Program-made: the position numbers and the translations under genes | Shown here: positions 1 to 11,300 of the stretch, one piece after another | How positions within the stretch are numbered: the first letter of the stretch is position 1 | Layout of the letters: every line of letters starts with the position of its first letter | Notes under the pieces: generated by a model | Told to the model about the DNA's origin: nothing | Seen by the model: the letters and a program-made list of their open reading frames with translations, nothing else | Database searches by the model: none | Assembly (NCBI GenBank): GCA_018398585.1 | Contig: JAGTTD010000003.1 | Span: 6,642,637 to 6,706,636, forward strand | Length of the DNA: 64,000 nucleotides | Direction of reading: 5' to 3' | DNA from: Simmondsia chinensis | Taxonomy: Eukaryota > Streptophyta > Magnoliopsida > Caryophyllales > Simmondsiaceae

Positions 1-2
1 CC

Positions 3-92
3 AATGATGTTGTTCAAAAAGGTTGGCATGTTGCGGTTAAGGTACAACCTCGAGACTCATATGAGATGTGCTTCTGTTTTGGTAATTGAGCT
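3..92 (+). pseudogene. C-terminal end of a DUF4216-like region of the CACTA protein (partial)
   Basis: The plus-strand frame from position 3 reads NDVVQKGWHVAVKVQPRD and then a stop at 90-92. A short tryptophan-containing strand followed by a P-R-D motif resembles the end of the DUF4216 domain that follows the Transposase_21 region in plant CACTA elements. Only about 29 residues are visible, so the assignment rests mostly on the flanking Transposase_24-like exons. It could instead be an unrelated exon of the same element. The rest of the gene lies left of the window. Confidence 0.45.
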
Positions 93-189
93 CTCAAATT
101 CAACTTAATTATTGTCCAATCTCGATTAAGTTTTTATTATATTGCCGACTAACATATTTTTTAATGTTACAATTTTATTTCAAGGGTGA

Positions 190-970
190 TGGTATTGAGT
201 ATCGTTGATCGAAAATGTTGAAGCATGCAAGGAGGCTATGGAACAATTCGCGGGGATCAATGAGTCAGTCCAAACTAAAGGTTGCAGAGAGCTTAGATGT
301 TGCATTGAAAAATAAGCCATCAGGCATGCTTAAGGAAAACTGGGAGTGGCTAGTAATAGAGCATTATGCCAATCCAGACTTTTTGGTATGGTTGTTGTCC
401 AATTATAGTGACTTTTGACTTTTGAACTATGTTGAACGATTTAGTTGTATTTGTTATGCAAATGTAGATAAAGAGTGCCCAGAACTCTGAAAATAGAAGT
501 AATTTGGCTATGCCTCATCGTACTGGAAGCAAAGCATTTCGAGATATCATCTATGAAGATCTAGTATGTGGAACATACTTTTATTCGTTTAATAATTTTA
601 GTTTAACTGCATACTTAACATAATTTATTGTTTTTAATTAGGGAGGCAAGGATGGAATGGAACCTAGTGTTGCTGAAGTTTTTAAGTCGACAAGAAAGAA
701 GAAGAATGGAGAATTGGAAGAGAAAGACCAAAACAAATATGTATGTGTTATAAGACTTAATTTAATGGAAAATAATCATCTTGTCTTTTGAAATTTCAAG
801 TTTGATATCTTATTATTGTTTTGTTAATTTATTTGTTGTAGGATGAGATTGTCCGAGAGTCTGAAAAAAATCCTTCTATGTCTCGGTTGGAGTTGATAGA
901 GAAATGTTTTGGAGCCCAAGATCGTGATCATGTGATATGTTCTGGGTTTGGTGTGAGGCCTAAGATTTGA
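190..970 (+). pseudogene. CACTA transposase region, Transposase_24 (Ptta/En/Spm) type
   Basis: Four exon-like blocks are readable: about 190-385, 468-563, 642-740 and 842-970. Each internal boundary has a GT donor (386, 564, 741) and an AG acceptor (ending 467, 641, 841). The blocks contain a W-x-W-LV-x-H stretch, then SENRSNLAMPHRTGSKAF, matching the N-R-x-x-x-x-x-H-x-G-S-K-S/A-F signature of plant Transposase_24, then a basic KKKNGE segment and a terminal CFGAQDRD block, which are the family's usual C-terminal landmarks. The last block stops at 968-970 (TGA). Upstream, a stop near 208 precedes the first ATG at 215, so the ORF is decayed or alternatively spliced. Expected role: DNA binding and transposition of the CACTA element. 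Confidence 0.75.
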
Positions 971-1212
971 GGGCTCTTGAACCTAGTAAGGCTGACCTTA
1001 AGGCTCAGCTTAAAGAAAAGACTGAACAGATTAACATTCTGAAAAATCGTGTGGATGACATAGAAGACAACCACCAAAAACAGATAAGTGAAATACAGTC
1101 TGTTCATCAAAGAGATATAGACAAGTTGCAGGATCAGGTCAAAATGCTTACTAACATGGTACTTCGGCAATCTTCTTGTGGTAGCCAATCTTCTTCTGAA
1201 GATGATACCTAG
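967..1212 (+). CDS. Coiled-coil C-terminal segment of the CACTA protein, in a shifted frame
   Basis: An 81-residue reading frame opens at 967 and ends at a TAG at 1210-1212. It overlaps the end of the Transposase_24-like block in another frame. The sequence is dense in K, E, Q, D and L with heptad-like spacing (for example KAQLKEKTEQINILKNRV), predicting a coiled coil, and it ends in a Ser-rich acidic tail. Plant Transposase_24 proteins often end in such a helix, so this is probably the true C-terminus, separated from the upstream exon by a one-base frameshift or an alternative splice. It has no ATG of its own at the start. The frame and composition are directly visible; the connection is inference. 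Confidence 0.5.
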   Translation: MRALEPSKADLKAQLKEKTEQINILKNRVDDIEDNHQKQISEIQSVHQRDIDKLQDQVKMLTNMVLRQSSCGSQSSSEDDT

Positions 1213-1572
1213 TGAGTATTATCTATGTGATTACTAGTAAATATTATTTATGCCTTCTTTGTAGTTGCTGTTGAAATTACAATTTCACTTTTGTTTGGTT
1301 CAAGCCAAACTTATAGAAGGCCTTAATTTAATGTAGCTTTAAATATATAGCTACTTAATTTGCATTGTAAATCTGCAGAAATTCTTACTAGAGATTACAG
1401 CTATGATCGAAAATTGAGTGTCACTACCCAATCTGAAGCTGCACTTGTATGAAACCCTCTTCCTTTATCTTTTCCTTTTCTTTCTTCATAGTTTAACTTA
1501 ATTGCCTTTTGAGCTTCCTTCTGCCTTCTGTAGTTCCATGTTGATGTTTCAAAGTAGTATATTAGAGTTATT

Positions 1573-2208
1573 TAGAGTTGGTCCCCAACGTTTTTTAATT
1601 TGTTCAATTCTTTTTTTCAAAAGGGTCCCCTAATATTTTTAAATTTGTTTAAATGGGTCCCTTATCTTTCCTATGGTCCCTAATCTTTTATTTTATGACA
1701 AAATTGATCCCTTGTCTTTTAGTTTTTATCTAATACTGGTCACCAAATGGGGGACTAGTTTTGTCAACAAATTAAATATTAGGGACTATTTTAAACAAAA
1801 GAAAAGATGAGGAATCAATTTAAACAAACTTACAAAAATTAGAGGCCATTTTGAACAAAACAAAAGATGAGGGTTTAATTTAAATAAATTTACTAACATG
1901 AGTGTCAAAGAACCAACTTTCCTAAAAGTTTAAACTGATGGGTGAACGTTTAAGAGTAGTTTTATACTCTAACATCTCCCATGAGGCAAATGCCAATTAG
2001 ATTTGAAGCGTGTATATTGTACAGACCCACCTTATACCTTGTGCATAAATTATGTTAATATTGAAAGTGAGGACTGTTTGGGATTCGAACTTGTGATCTC
2101 TTGGTCAACAAGGCTCTGATACCATGTTAAGGAACTAACTATTCCAAAAGTTTAAGTTGCTGGGTGAAGTCCAAGAATAGATTTATAAACTAACCATGAG
2201 GGACCAAT
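1573..2208. mobile_element. GGTCCC-type MITE interrupted by a TRIM
   Basis: The left end reads TTGGTCCCCAACGTTTTT. The right end, ATGAGGGACCAATTATG at 2196-2212, is its imperfect inverted complement after the inserted TRIM is discounted. The interior repeats GGGTCCC/GGGACC-centred segments with A/T-rich spacers in mirror arrangement. There is no coding capacity. The exact ends and target duplication are uncertain. Confidence 0.5.
1903..2195 (-). mobile_element. TRIM (short non-autonomous LTR retrotransposon), copy A
   Basis: On the minus strand two similar LTRs of about 71 bp (2195-2125 and 1972-1903) contain TTAGAGTATAAAA-like starts and end TTAACA/TTGACA. The initiator-tRNA-Met primer site TGGTATCAGAGCC lies directly after the first LTR (about 2124-2112), and a purine-rich GGGAGA precedes the second. 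The interior (about 150 bp) is non-coding. A perfect 5-bp target duplication ATGAG flanks it (1898-1902 and 2196-2200). Two related copies lie at 32906-33197 and about 46935-47132. Confidence 0.85.
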
Positions 2209-2387
2209 TATGTAAATAACTTGGTAATATTATAACTATGCCATTCAGTATACCGCTTGTTTATTTCTGCGTAGAATACCCATTATTTATTTTGGCCTAT
2301 GCATTATTTATTTATTTTCTTTATTTATTTACAAGAAAGTATATATTTTGTGAGCTTAACTCTTGTTATAAACGTATGTTTTGTTGG

Positions 2388-2512
2388 GTGTTGAGATTAC
2401 AGAGCGCAGAATGGAAGATTGTCAATCTTTTTGCTGTTTTGACATGTTTTGTAGGGTTGTGAGATTACAAAGTGAAGATTGGAAAATTGTTAATCTTTTT
2501 GATGCTTTGCCT
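2388..2512 (+). repeat. Two-copy tandem duplication (about 67 bp) in the CACTA 3' region
   Basis: The block starting TTGAGATTACAGAGCG and the block starting TTGTGAGATTACAAAG are diverged copies of the same sequence, each followed by a segment ending AATCTTTTTG. This lies downstream of the coding part and upstream of the subterminal repeats, probably in the 3' UTR. The overlapping 74-residue reading frame at 2238-2462 is hydrophobic, unlike any family I know, and is treated as chance. Confidence 0.5.
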
Positions 2513-2819
2513 AGTTAAAGCTTTGAGGCAATTACATGTTGATACTTTTAATATTTTTTTGGGCAAATTGAAAGATTTTTTGTTGTCATACATGAGTTGT
2601 GTGACTTTGTTCTTTAGATATACATGGGTAAGGTATTAATCATCTCATATATATTTTGGTGATATACATGATTGTGTATATTGATTTGTTTTTGGAACTT
2701 GAGTACTCTTGTGAGATATGAGCAAGCTATAAAAATAATGAAATCCGCATTAGGTTCTTTTCATTGGATTGGTTAAATGTTGTCATTGGATCCAATATTG
2801 ATAATAGATAAATTCTTGT

Positions 2820-3400
2820 TAATGTGTACGCGGTTACGACGCATAATTTTGTTGTAATCAACATGCTATTTACGATGGAGTAATAAAATCATCTCTAATG
2901 TATATACAATTACGATGGAAAAAGTAATAAAACTATTGTTGATGTTTATATAAATACGACGAAGAATTCTGTCGTAATGCTATTTATGACGGAGAAAACA
3001 ACCCGTCGTTAATTTTTATATAGTTGCGGAGGAGGGTTCTATTGTAGGTAATATGTCATTTACGATAGAATAAATAGCCGTCGCTAATGTGTATATGTTG
3101 CGTCGGAAAGTTCCGTCGTAAGTAATATGTTATTTACGATGGAATAAAAACCATGGGCATTATTTATACACTAGCAACGGAAAACTCCATCATAAATAAC
3201 ATATTACTTACGACAGACGAAAGTACAGTCATAAATAGTTAGCTTCTTATTTACGACGAAGTCGTCGTAAAAGACCTTTAACGACGAGGCCTTCTACGAC
3301 GGCAGACGACGGAGGTCAAATCGGTCGTAAATGATCGTTTACAATGGAATAGTAGGCCTTTTGCAACGGATTCTTCTGTCGTTGTTGGACATTTTTCTTG
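2820..3400. repeat. CACTA subterminal repeats (TTACGACGGA / TCCGTCGTAA motifs)
   Basis: Short motifs of the form TTTACGAYGGA and their complement CCGTCGTAA recur every 20-60 bp in both orientations, becoming denser toward the terminus (3240-3380). CACTA elements carry such subterminal arrays as binding sites for the accessory protein that directs the transposase. The motif recurrence is directly seen. The binding role is by analogy with TnpA of En/Spm. Confidence 0.8.
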
Positions 3401-3405
3401 TAGTG

Positions 3406-6400
3406 AATTGAGCTGACCAATTCCGGTCCAGCTAATCGACGTTAACTAGAGTCAGTCTATTTTGTCTAAAATGCTCAAAACAGACTTGTTCCAACAAATA
3501 CGCTCCAAGCTTATCAATTCCGATTAATGCAATTAGAGCCAGTTAACATAAGTAAACACGTTCATCAGTGGCCAAATATGGTTGAACTCAATCAAGCACG
3601 TTTTGGCAATGGTTAACTTGGCTAAACTTTGGCCAAATTCAATCAAATTTAGTCATATCTAGTTGACGTGAGGCTTGTCAAGTCAACTATCATGCATTGC
3701 CAGGTAGAGTCTCCCCTTTTACTTCTCTTCATCTGTGATGAATGTGAGTGTCTTTGAAAGGCAAATAACATTATGCAATTCATCAAACCATGTCAGTGCG
3801 AAAACCACGGGCTATTAAACCACTTAGTTTAATTCATACAACATAGAGGCGTCTTGTTGGATGCTATCATATGATTCATCTCATTCTAACATGTACTAGA
3901 AGATTTTGATATAGTTTTGTAGATTATTATAGAAGGACTAACGGGCTATTAGTTCTTATTACTATGTATTTTGCTTGCTTTCCATTTAGCAATGGCAATT
4001 CCTATCTAGTTGGTTCCTTGACATCTGATAGTTCGCGAGCTTTAAATATAAAACTGGAATTCGCACTCAAGTCTAATTGTAAGAAAATTTCACAATCAAC
4101 TACATTAAGTGAAGTTGATTCAACAAACATGTTTGATGGCCTAATGCTGGCCTGAAGCCTAAGTTAGCCTTGTCATGTATGTTACCCTCAAAGTTTTGTA
4201 GGTTCTTGATAAATAGCTTTATTTGGGATTTTCCTAAGATCTCATTGTAGTTTGAATTAGGTCAAATTTAGTCAAACTTGGTCAAGCCGATCAAAGTCGA
4301 TCAAATTTGGTCAAACTAGTCAAACTTAATCACACTCGATCAAGCTGGTCAAAGTTGGTCAAAGCTAGTCAAACATTGCTAAAATCAGTCAACCCTAGTG
4401 AAATTTGGTTGGAACCAATTTAACTTGATGAAAATCAATCTAGCTTGGCAAAACTGAACGAAATTATTAAATTTTGGTTGGCCGAATTAAGTATTTATAA
4501 TGAAATTCTATTTTATTTTCAAATTTTCTAGTTAACTTTTGGCTCATTTAGGGCTTATTTTCCTAGTTTACACCCAGCTTAAGCAACAGATTTTATTAGT
4601 AAGACGAAATGAACAGTGAGAGTAGTTATTAAAGGTGAAGAAATATGCAAAAAGCTTGGTACTCAATAGGATGCTGAAAGCAAAATCTAGTGAGTATAAA
4701 TTTTAATCTTTTGGTATGATAAAAATCTCTAAGATTTAACTAAGATAAAAAGTTGTTAAAATCGAAAAGATATGCCAGAATTAGCCAAATAAAGCAAGAT
4801 ATAGCAAAGTTGACCATTGATGATTTTCATTTCTTATGTAGGTGATTTTAATTTCTCCCTTCTTCACTATTTTAACTGGGTCATTGCCTTATGCCTTTTT
4901 CTCACCTCCATTTTTTGCAAAGATAAATTTATAAAGCGTACCAATTTGGAGCATAGTTGCAGAAAACACCCAAAACACTAGTATAGAAAAGCGATTCAGC
5001 GTTCGAAGTAAGAAACGTTTTGGACACATATTTCAAACTCAAGAAAAACGCGATTCGACCTGAGGTTCAATCATTTGGATAGAAAAAAGAGTAATTATTG
5101 TAGATTAATTTATTTTTTGCCGTGTCAAACGATTTTATAACTACTCATGTCACTTGATTAGAGGCTTTTTATTGTTAGACTTAGTTTTTCTTGCACTTAA
5201 TCTTTAGTGTCATTAAAAAGTGTAAAACTAATAGTGACTCAAGTAAAACTTTAGATAATTGAGCTTGCTTTACCTCTTGTTGGGTCTTCACAAGTATCTT
5301 TGTCTTTGGGAGTAGAGATTAGTTTCTTTATCAATCATCAATGACGATAGAGTTTGGAGAAATTAGTAAAAGCACGGATAAAACAACCAAAAAGAAGAAC
5401 AGAGGTAGGTGGAGAGGAGAGGAGAGGGCGAAAAGAAAAAAAATATTTTAAGGAAGAAGATACAAAAAAATGAAATGGTTTTATTAACATAAAAAAAATT
5501 AAAATGAAATAGAAAATGAAGGGTCTTTAGGGATTTATTGCTTACCGGGCCTTTATCGGCGTGCCTTTAACCATAATGAATGCTATAATGGGGAATGCTT
5601 AGACAACTAAATATCATTTATTAGGCATTTATCAACATGCTGTTAGGAATATCAATGCAGTAAATGGAAGCTCTTTGGACATCTAAATACCATTTATTAG
5701 CGTGCAATTAATGAACTAATAGTTTAGATAATGACTCTTTGGGCATCTAAATTTCATTAGTCGTGCGTGCATGCATGCATTGGGCATTTTAACTAAATAT
5801 TAAATTTTGGACTTTCTGGTTTTCTATTATGAAATCATATTCATGTTCCATGTACATCTATAATATATCTAACATATTTTTAATATTAGTGCAACCTAAT
5901 GGTTTGAACTTTAGGAACTTGTATGATGACACACTCCCCCGCTCCCTCTCCCGTTTTGTGCAGCTATGGTTTGGAGTGATTTGTAGAAAGATACGGTTGA
6001 TATGAGGTCCCACCATCTTTAATTTTCTTTTCCACAAACGACACCAAATGTTGATACACAGTATTTTGTGGTTTCTAGTTAGGAGAGCTAAGCTTGGGCT
6101 CTTTGGAAGAGGAGACAGAATCAGCGCTTGATTTAGCCTACAAGAGGAGCAAACTGTCAGAGGAACCCATGGGTTAGCCCATGGGGGACCCTCCGATGCT
6201 CTATTCAATATATGTCTTAGAAATAAAATAGGAAATAAATAAATACAGCAAAAATACTTGGCTTAGTTTGAGCAGAAAAGCTTAGAGACATTTATAAGCA
6301 GGGAGAGAGCACCGGGTTAAGGGAGAAAGGACTGAGCGGAAGGAGAAAGAAGGTGTAGTGGTTTCAGAGGCTCTTTGGTGATGGATTTCTGAGTCGGTTT

Positions 6401-6600
6401 TCAGCTCAAGGCGGTGGTGCCAATTCCGAGGCTTTCCCACCGGGTTCGGGCAATAACAGGGCATTTGCTGCCACGGAGGTTGTGATACAGAGATAGAGAG
6501 AGGTAGAGAGTGAAGAGAAGTGAGAGTCGCCAGAGAAAGAGAGCTAGGATGAAGAGAGAGAAATTGATGGTGAAACATGAGAGAGAGGGAGAGATAAGAG
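3406..6600. other. No gene seen; degenerate repeats
   Basis: No convincing coding sequence. 4257-4480 is a degenerate run of GGTCAAA/AGTCAAAC units every 10-20 bp, with weaker echoes at 3560-3680. 5540-5790 contains three diverged copies of a block with ...ATCTAAAT...CATTTATTAG. 5400-5520 is purine-rich. The small reading frames at 3964-4155 and 5858-6208 (minus) show no recognisable composition or motif. About 6280-6605 is GA-rich on the plus strand (CT-rich on the minus, like a plant 5' leader), but no gene can be followed from it. Confidence 0.5.
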
Positions 6601-6616
6601 AGAGAGATAATGTTAA

Positions 6617-6851
6617 CCTTGTTGCTGACTTAATTAAACAGGATTCAAGGAGATGAAAAGTTGATAAAGTTTACTCTTTGTTCAACCCAGCTATATCTCG
6701 CAGCATCCTAAGCATTCCAGTGGGAGGCCCTCAAGTTGAAGACTCAATTATATGGAAGGTAGCAAAAGATGGGCTATACTCAACAAAGAAGGGGTATAAA
6801 ATGTGGGTCAGCAGTACGCAATGCAAATCAATTATGGGGGAGAGCTCTTAT
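6617..6851 (+). pseudogene. L1-type LINE ORF2 fragment, left of the Copia insertion
   Basis: The frame reads VADLIKQDSRR, a stop, then LFNPAISRSILSIP, IIWKVAKDGLYSTKKGYKMW and GESSY before the Copia begins. The order I-x-x-L-F-N, I-L-x-I-P, D-x-x-I-W, D-G-x-Y-S-x-K-x-x-Y is the segment just before the zinc-binding zf-RVT domain in plant L1-like LINEs and related reverse-transcriptase ORFs. It joins in frame across the insertion to the sequence starting at 12309 (see that entry). The LINE is 5'-truncated: no reverse transcriptase core is present. Confidence 0.75.
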
Positions 6852-7468
6852 TGTTAGAAAAATGTCTCAAAATTACTTGGCATTTTAAGGAGAAGGGCCG
6901 TGAGGAGGTCGATCGATCGAGGTGGAGCTCGATCGATCGGGAAAGTTATGTAAAAGCAGGACGCCTCCAATAAACAGGCCGTGAGGAGGTCGATCGATCG
7001 AGGTGGAGCTCGATTGATCGGGAAAGTTACGTAAAAGCAGGATGCCTGCAGTAAATAGGCCAATCAATCGGTGAAGTATCGATCGATCGGGACCCCGATC
7101 AATTGGGAAGCGCAATTTTTCAGCGCCTATATATTGAGACGCAGGGTTACGTCATTCAGTATCCAAATTCCAAAGTGAGGTTTTCCCTTGAGCGGCGCCG
7201 CCACAAATTTAAATTGAATGTGAGATAGAATATTGTAATTCTTCTTTTGATTCAATAATAAAAACTCCAATCTTCGCCCGTGGTTTTCTCCCCTTTCGAT
7301 TGTAAAGGGGTTTCCACGTAAATCATTGTGTCGATTGTTTCTTTTCTCTTTTAATCCATATATTTCTTGTTATTGTCGTGGTATTTGATTCGGATTGCAT
7401 ACCGGGATATTATTTATTTCCGCACAAATTGGTATCAGAGCATATCAGATTTATTAAGTTTCATTACA
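6852..7468 (+). repeat. Copia 5' LTR with an internal 82-bp tandem duplication
   Basis: 617 bp. Two adjacent copies (about 6896-6977 and 6978-7060) of an 82-bp unit starting GGCCGTGAGGAGGTCGATCG; the 3' LTR has one. The unit is rich in the palindrome CGATCGATCG. The LTR end is placed at 7468 because the 3' LTR ends with the same ATTACA at 12308 and the true target duplication follows there. An earlier PBS-like TGGTATCAGAGC at 7430 lies inside the LTR. Two overlapping minus-strand reading frames over the duplication (6854-7115) are artefacts of the repeat. Confidence 0.9.
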
Positions 7469-7471
7469 AAT

Positions 7472-7484
7472 TGGTATCAGAGTC
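7472..7484 (+). promoter_or_regulatory. Copia primer-binding site
   Basis: TGGTATCAGAG followed by TC, complementary to the 3' end of initiator tRNA-Met, starting 3 nt after the end of the 5' LTR. A second, better match (TGGTATCAGAGC) lies 42 nt upstream inside the LTR. Confidence 0.8.
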
Positions 7485-7501
7485 TGGTTCTTCGAATTGG
7501 T

Positions 7502-8369
7502 ACAATAACATCAGGTATTAAAACCGAGGTAGAGAAGTTCAATGGTCAGGGAAGCTTCTGTTTATGGCAATTCCGTGTGAAAGGACTCCTGACTCATAAC
7601 GGCTTGAACTGGAGGGGAAAAAGAAGAAACCGAGACTATGACCGAGGCACAATGGGAAGAGATGGATGAGAAGGCTCTCACGGCGATTCAGATGTGTTTG
7701 GCTTATGATGTTCTGTTAGAGATTTTGGAGATGGAAACCGCAAAGGAGTTATGGGAGAAATTGTTAGACATGTTTTGCCACAAGTCAGTCTCCAACAAAC
7801 TAGCAGTGAAGCGTCGGTAGTTCACTTTCAGTATGACAGAAGGTACATCTCTTAAAAACCATCTTAGCGAGTTTACCTCTATAATACAAGAATTAAAGGA
7901 ATTGGATGATGTCCCTAAGGACGAGGATCAAGCTATGATATTCCTGTGTTCGCTCTCTAATTCGTATAAGGGCTTCGTAGAAAGCATGATATATGGGGGT
8001 AGGCCAACTATTACAGTTGATGAGGTGAAAAGAAACCTTGTGAGTAAAGAACGGGTAGATAGGGAGTTATCTGACTAGATGAATGACTCAGGTAGTGGTT
8101 TGCATGTGAGAGGTAGGCCAAAACATAGGCGATCTAATAGTGGAAAAAAGTCTAGGTCTATATCTAGACATAAGAACCTATCGTGTCATTATTGTCACAA
8201 GAAAGGGCACATAAAGAAAGACTGTTACAAATACAAAAATAAATCGAAAGAGGGTAACAGGGGTGACCAGGGCAAAGACAAGTCTGCTGAGGCTAGTGTT
8301 GTAAAGGAGGATAGTAAAGGGGAGTTTCTATTAGTTGTTGATTCTCAGTCCAGGCCCAAGGATAAGTGA
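7502..8369 (+). pseudogene. Copia gag region with zinc knuckle
   Basis: Frames at 7502-7669, 7638-7820, 7833-8078 and 8079-8369 together carry a Copia gag: FNGQGSFCLWQFRVKGLL (UBN2-type start), AIQMCLAYDVL...ELWEKLLDMF, FLCSLSNSYKGFVESM, and a CCHC knuckle CHYCHKKGHIKKDC. Role: capsid protein that packages the element's RNA. It is broken by a frameshift near 7640 and in-frame stops at 7818-7820 (TAG) and 8076-8078 (TAG), so no complete Gag can be made. Confidence 0.85.
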
Positions 8370-11300
8370 GTCATGGATTCGGGTTGTTCATATCACGTTA
8401 CTCCAAATAGAGACTAGTTTTCCACGTATAAGTCTATACAGGGTGGAGTTGTCTTGATGGGTAATGATGCTGCTTGTAAGGTAGTGGGGATTGGGACAGT
8501 CCGTGTGAGAATGTTTGATGGGGCTATTAGAACCTTGAGTGATGTACGTCACATCCCAGACTTAAAGAAGAACTTGATTTCTCTAGGTACCCTTGAGTCT
8601 AGTGGGTACAAGTACACAGCTGAAAGTAGAGTCATGTGGGTCAGTAAAGGTACTTTAGTTGTGAAGAAAGGAAATAGGGTTGGTACTTTGTATGAGCTTG
8701 CAGGCACTACCGTGATAGGTTTAGTTGCTGTTTCCACATCTGCTATGACAGATGCAGAGATCACAAGACTGTGGCACATGAGAATGGGTCACATTGGTGA
8801 TAAGGCATTGTCTGAGCTGAGTAAGAGGGGACTGCTTTGTGGTCAGTCAACAGGACTGATGGAATTTTGTGAGCACTGTATTTATGGGAAGCAGAAGAGA
8901 GTCGGCTTCAAGTCAGCAGTACATCAGACAAAGGGAACGTTAGATTATATATATTCTGATTTGTGGGGACCTTCCAGAGTGGCTTCTAAATGTGGGTCAA
9001 GGTATCTTCTAACGTTTACTGATGATTACTCACGCAAAGTTTGGGTCTATTTTCTGAACCAGAAAATGAAGTATATGATGTCTTCAAGAAATGGAAGATT
9101 CTGCTTGAAAAATAGACAGGTAAGCCAATCAAGAGGTTGAAGACTGATAATGGTCTCGAGTTCGTTGAAGGCGACTTCACTAGATTTTGTGAAGATCAGG
9201 GTATAGTCAGACACGGGACATGTACTGGTCAACCTCAACAAAATGGATGGCTGAAAGGTTAAACAGGACGTTACTTGAGAAGGCTCAATGTATGCTTTCA
9301 AATGCAGGTTTAAAAAGAGAATGGTGGGCAGAAGCAGTTAGCATGGCTTGTTATCTTGTGAACAAGACATTGCATTCTTCATTGTAGATGAAGACACCTG
9401 AGGAGGTATGGTCTGGTTCTACTTCTGATTATTCTCAAATTAAAGTTTTTGGTTGTCCTGCATATGCATATGTGAATGATGGAAAGCCGGAGCCTAGGGC
9501 CAAGAAATGCATCTTTCTTGGTTATTCGTCAAGTGTGAAGGGATATAGACTATGGTATCCCAGTGCTCAGAAGTTTCTGACTCGTAGAGATGTTACCTTT
9601 GATGAGTCTGCTTTACTACTTCCGCCACACACACCCTCCATTAACAGTGATACAGTTCAAGTTGAGACACCTGTTGTTACAAAGATACAGTCAGATCAGT
9701 AGGTTGTTCAGCTAGAGAGTATTCCAGCACCTCAGGTACAGGTTTCTGATGTTGTTACTGATAATGCAGAAACAGGTCAGCAGGTGGAGAATTACACCAT
9801 AGCTGGTGGTAGACCGAGGCGACAGATCAGGCCTCCAGAGAGATATGGGTATGAGGAGATGATTGCTTATGCTCTTACTACTGCTGAGTCTTTATATGAC
9901 AGTGAGCCGACTTCATATTCAGAGGCTGTATCGAGATCAGATGCTGAGAAGTGGCTCGTTGCTATGAATGAAGAGATGCAGTCTCTTCATAAGAATCAGA
10001 CTTGGGAACTGGTGAAGCCTCAAACAGGGAAAAAACTAATTGGTTGCAAATGGGTCTTCAAAAGAAAAGAGGGCATTCCTGGAGTTGAAGATGCAAGATA
10101 CATGGCACGTTTGGTAGCTAAAGGCTATAGTCAGGTACAGGGTGTTGATTTTCATGACATATTCTCACCTGTAGTTAGACATACTTCGATTCGTGCACTT
10201 TTGTCTTTGGTTGCTATGCATGACTTAGAACTTGAGCAATTAGATGTAAAGACTGCATTTTTGCATGGTAAACTAGAAGAGAGTAACTTTATGCATCAAC
10301 CCGTGGGTTTTGTTATAGAAGGAAAAGAAGATCATGTGTGTTTGCTTAGGAAGTCTTTATATTGTTTGAAACAATCTCCTAGGCATTGGTATAGGAGATT
10401 TGATCAGTTCATGACAGGTCATAGGTACATCAGGAGTAAGTACAACAGTTGTGTGTACTTCAAAGAGACTGATTCAGGCTTCGTTTATTTGCTTTTGTAT
10501 GTTGATGATATGTTGATTGCAGCACGAGACATGAAAGATGTCGATGATTTGAAATCTATGTTGAAGAGTGAGTTTGAGATGAAAGATCTTAGAGCAGCTA
10601 AGAAGATCTTAGGCATGGAAATTCGTATAGACCGAGAAACCGAAAAATTATACTTGTCTCAGGAGAAGTATATTGAGAAGGTGCTAGACAGGTTTCATAT
10701 GAAGGATGCTAATCCAGTTAGCACGCCCTTAGCAGCTCACTTCAGATTTGAGGAGGATGTTAGGTACATGTCTCAGATTCCCTATTCTAGTGTAGTGGGC
10801 AGTATTATGTATGCGATGGTTTGTACGCGTCCAGATATTGCTTTTGTAATGAGCAGAGCTAGTAGGTACATGGCGAATCCAGGTCAAGAGCATTGGCATG
10901 CAGTGAAGTAGATTCTCAGGTATCTTCATGGAACTTCTGATTTGTGTTTGGAATATGGGAAAAGTAAGTGATATTTGGTTGGGTATGTAGATTCTGATTA
11001 CGGTGGAGACCTCGATAAGAGGAAGTCCACATCAGGGTATGTGTTCTATTTAGGTGACACAGCTATCAATTGGAGAGCGTGTTTACAGCCTGTTACAGCA
11101 CAGTCGACTACCGAGGCCGAGTATATGGCAGTGACAGAAGCATTCAAAGAAGCCGTCTGGTTGAGAGGTTTGATAGTGAAATCAGTGTTGAGCAGGGTAC
11201 AGTTAGAGTCTACTGTGATAGTCAGTCTGCCATTCACCTAGCAAAAGATCAGAGGTCACATCATGACCGAACGAAGCATATAGATGTAAAGCTTCACTTT

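Larger units (their letters stand above)
1..3405 (+). mobile_element. CACTA (En/Spm) DNA transposon, 3' part
   Basis: The element runs off the left edge of the window. Its right end at 3401-3405 reads TAGTG on the plus strand; read inward on the minus strand it is CACTACAAGAAAAATGTCC, the standard plant CACTA terminus. The three bases after it (3406-3408, AAT) would be the target duplication, but the partner copy is outside the window. Inside lie the end of a DUF4216-like region (3-92), a Transposase_24-like region (190-970), a coiled-coil reading frame (967-1212) and a subterminal repeat zone (2820-3400). A MITE holding a TRIM sits in the 3' part. Read directly: terminus and repeats. From family knowledge: the domain names. 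Confidence 0.9.

Noticed and set aside
2238..2462. 74-residue hydrophobic reading frame
   Set aside because: Lies over a diverged tandem duplication in CACTA 3' sequence, no family resemblance, AT-driven composition.
6854..7115. Minus-strand reading frames of 69 and 76 residues
   Set aside because: They are generated by the 82-bp LTR tandem duplication; same repetitive peptide twice.
7430..7441. First TGGTATCAGAGC as the Copia primer site
   Set aside because: It lies inside the LTR: the same sequence is present in the 3' LTR before its true end at 12308.
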